Source of the DNA: an uncultured Eubacteriales bacterium
GTDB taxonomy: Bacteria; Bacillota; Clostridia; Oscillospirales; CAG-272
NCBI GenBank assembly: GCA_900556615.1
Contig: USPP01000140.1
Span: forward strand, 1-5,341
DNA: 5,341 bases
Direction: 5' to 3'
A program made the position numbers and the translations under genes. Below, piece after piece: positions 4,843 to 5,341 of the stretch. Numbering within the stretch: the stretch's first letter is position 1; every line of letters starts with the position of its first letter. The notes under the pieces were generated by a model. The model worked only from the letters and a program-made list of their open reading frames with translations. It was not told the DNA's origin and did no database searches.

Positions 4843-5341
4843 TTATATGATTCCCATTCTTACGGCAATTGCTGCGAAAAGTGCCGCCAAAACAGACGAT
4901 AGACATTTTCCGAAGATATATTTTCCGAGCTTGATTTCTCCGTTTGTAACAAGCGCAGTTTGCGCGTGAACAGAGAGTCCTGACCAGCCTGCCGCTCCGG
5001 CAATGATAACAAACGACTGATCGGGAAGAAGAAGCTGTGAAGTGAGCGAGGCACCGGAGGTAAGCTCAAAAAAGGAGATCAAAATGCATTTCAGCATATT
5101 TGGGAGAAATCTTATCGAGGAGATATATCCGGAGAAAACGGAGAAGAAGATTACGGCACCGCAAATTCCGATCATGGTATTGGCCGCCTCCCGTATGGCT
5201 TCCGCAATACAGCCGAAACCTGTCCTTTTTTGCAGTGAAGGATAATATTCAGGATAATCGGTATCTTTTTTTCCTCCTATCCCTGCGATATTAAATAGGA
5301 GTCCGACGCAAAGTGTTGCGGATATCTGAAGAATCCAGAGC
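4843..5341 (-). CDS. ylbJ: YlbJ-like sporulation integral membrane protein, C-terminal 165 residues (partial)
   Basis: The frame is open from the window edge to TAA at 4843-4845, so the gene continues beyond 5341; the first internal ATG at 5173-5175 is not the start. The visible 165 residues are strongly hydrophobic, with about five membrane-embedded segments: the opening LQISATLCVGLLFNIAGIGG, then MIGICGAVIFFSVFSGYI, CILISFFELTSGA, FVIIAGAAGWSGLSVHAQ and a final helix at SVLAALFAAIAV. AGAAGWSGLSVHAQ and the ELTSGASLTSQLLLP segment are characteristic of the YlbJ nucleoside-recognition (Gate) family, whose members are usually about 400 residues. A charged loop (GGKKDTDYPEYYP) follows the first segment. 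In Bacillus subtilis ylbJ is expressed in the mother cell and contributes to spore resistance, so the organism probably sporulates. No intrinsic terminator follows the gene, and the metallolyase promoter begins 29 bp past its stop. Confidence 0.85.
   Translation of the reverse strand, partial: LWILQISATLCVGLLFNIAGIGGKKDTDYPEYYPSLQKRTGFGCIAEAIREAANTMIGICGAVIFFSVFSGYISSIRFLPNMLKCILISFFELTSGASLTSQLLLPDQSFVIIAGAAGWSGLSVHAQTALVTNGEIKLGKYIFGKCLSSVLAALFAAIAVRMGII

Noticed and set aside
4843..5175. Complete 110-residue membrane protein starting at 5175
   Set aside because: The same frame is open with family-like sequence for 55 more codons to the window edge, so the ATG is internal and the gene is a truncated ylbJ.
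1..5341. CRISPR array, tRNA, rRNA or insertion sequence
   Set aside because: No regularly spaced repeats, no tRNA cloverleaf, no rRNA segments and no transposase or terminal inverted repeats were seen on either strand.

Overview
The window looks like chromosomal DNA of a Gram-positive, spore-forming anaerobe of the Clostridia (an Oscillospiraceae- or Ruminococcaceae-like gut lineage is my best guess). The clues are strong AGGAGG-type ribosome binding sites, sigma-A-type promoters, the C-terminal part of a YlbJ-type sporulation membrane protein, a clostridial regulator output domain, and a homocitrate/isopropylmalate synthase-like enzyme of the type linked to Re-citrate synthesis in anaerobes. 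These are inferences from protein character; no taxonomic search was run.

Layout, left to right. A consensus promoter (68-95, +) starts a leader of about 180-195 nt rich in competing complementary segments. It precedes a gene that joins a PAS sensor domain to a SARP/OmpR-like winged-helix output domain (297-1166, +). After a short stretch holding what looks like the decayed 3' end of another gene, a glycerophosphodiester phosphodiesterase gene (1376-2205, +) is split into two frames. The break is at a run of seven A residues. A clear intrinsic terminator (2310-2347) closes this rightward block. On the minus strand lie a distinctly AT-rich GNAT acetyltransferase gene (2481-2909), a DRE-TIM metallolyase gene (3288-4733) with its own promoter, ribosome binding site and strong terminator, and the C-terminal 165 residues of ylbJ (4843-5341, cut by the window edge).

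The genes do not form one evident pathway. The PAS regulator and the phosphodiesterase run in the same direction with no terminator seen between them, so they may be co-transcribed. The metallolyase gene follows ylbJ in the same direction but has its own promoter. The convergent gap at 2206-2480 holds the terminators of both directions and no supported gene. The points most worth a second look are the slippery A-run in the phosphodiesterase gene, the switch-like leader of the PAS regulator, and the possible Re-citrate synthase identity of the metallolyase.
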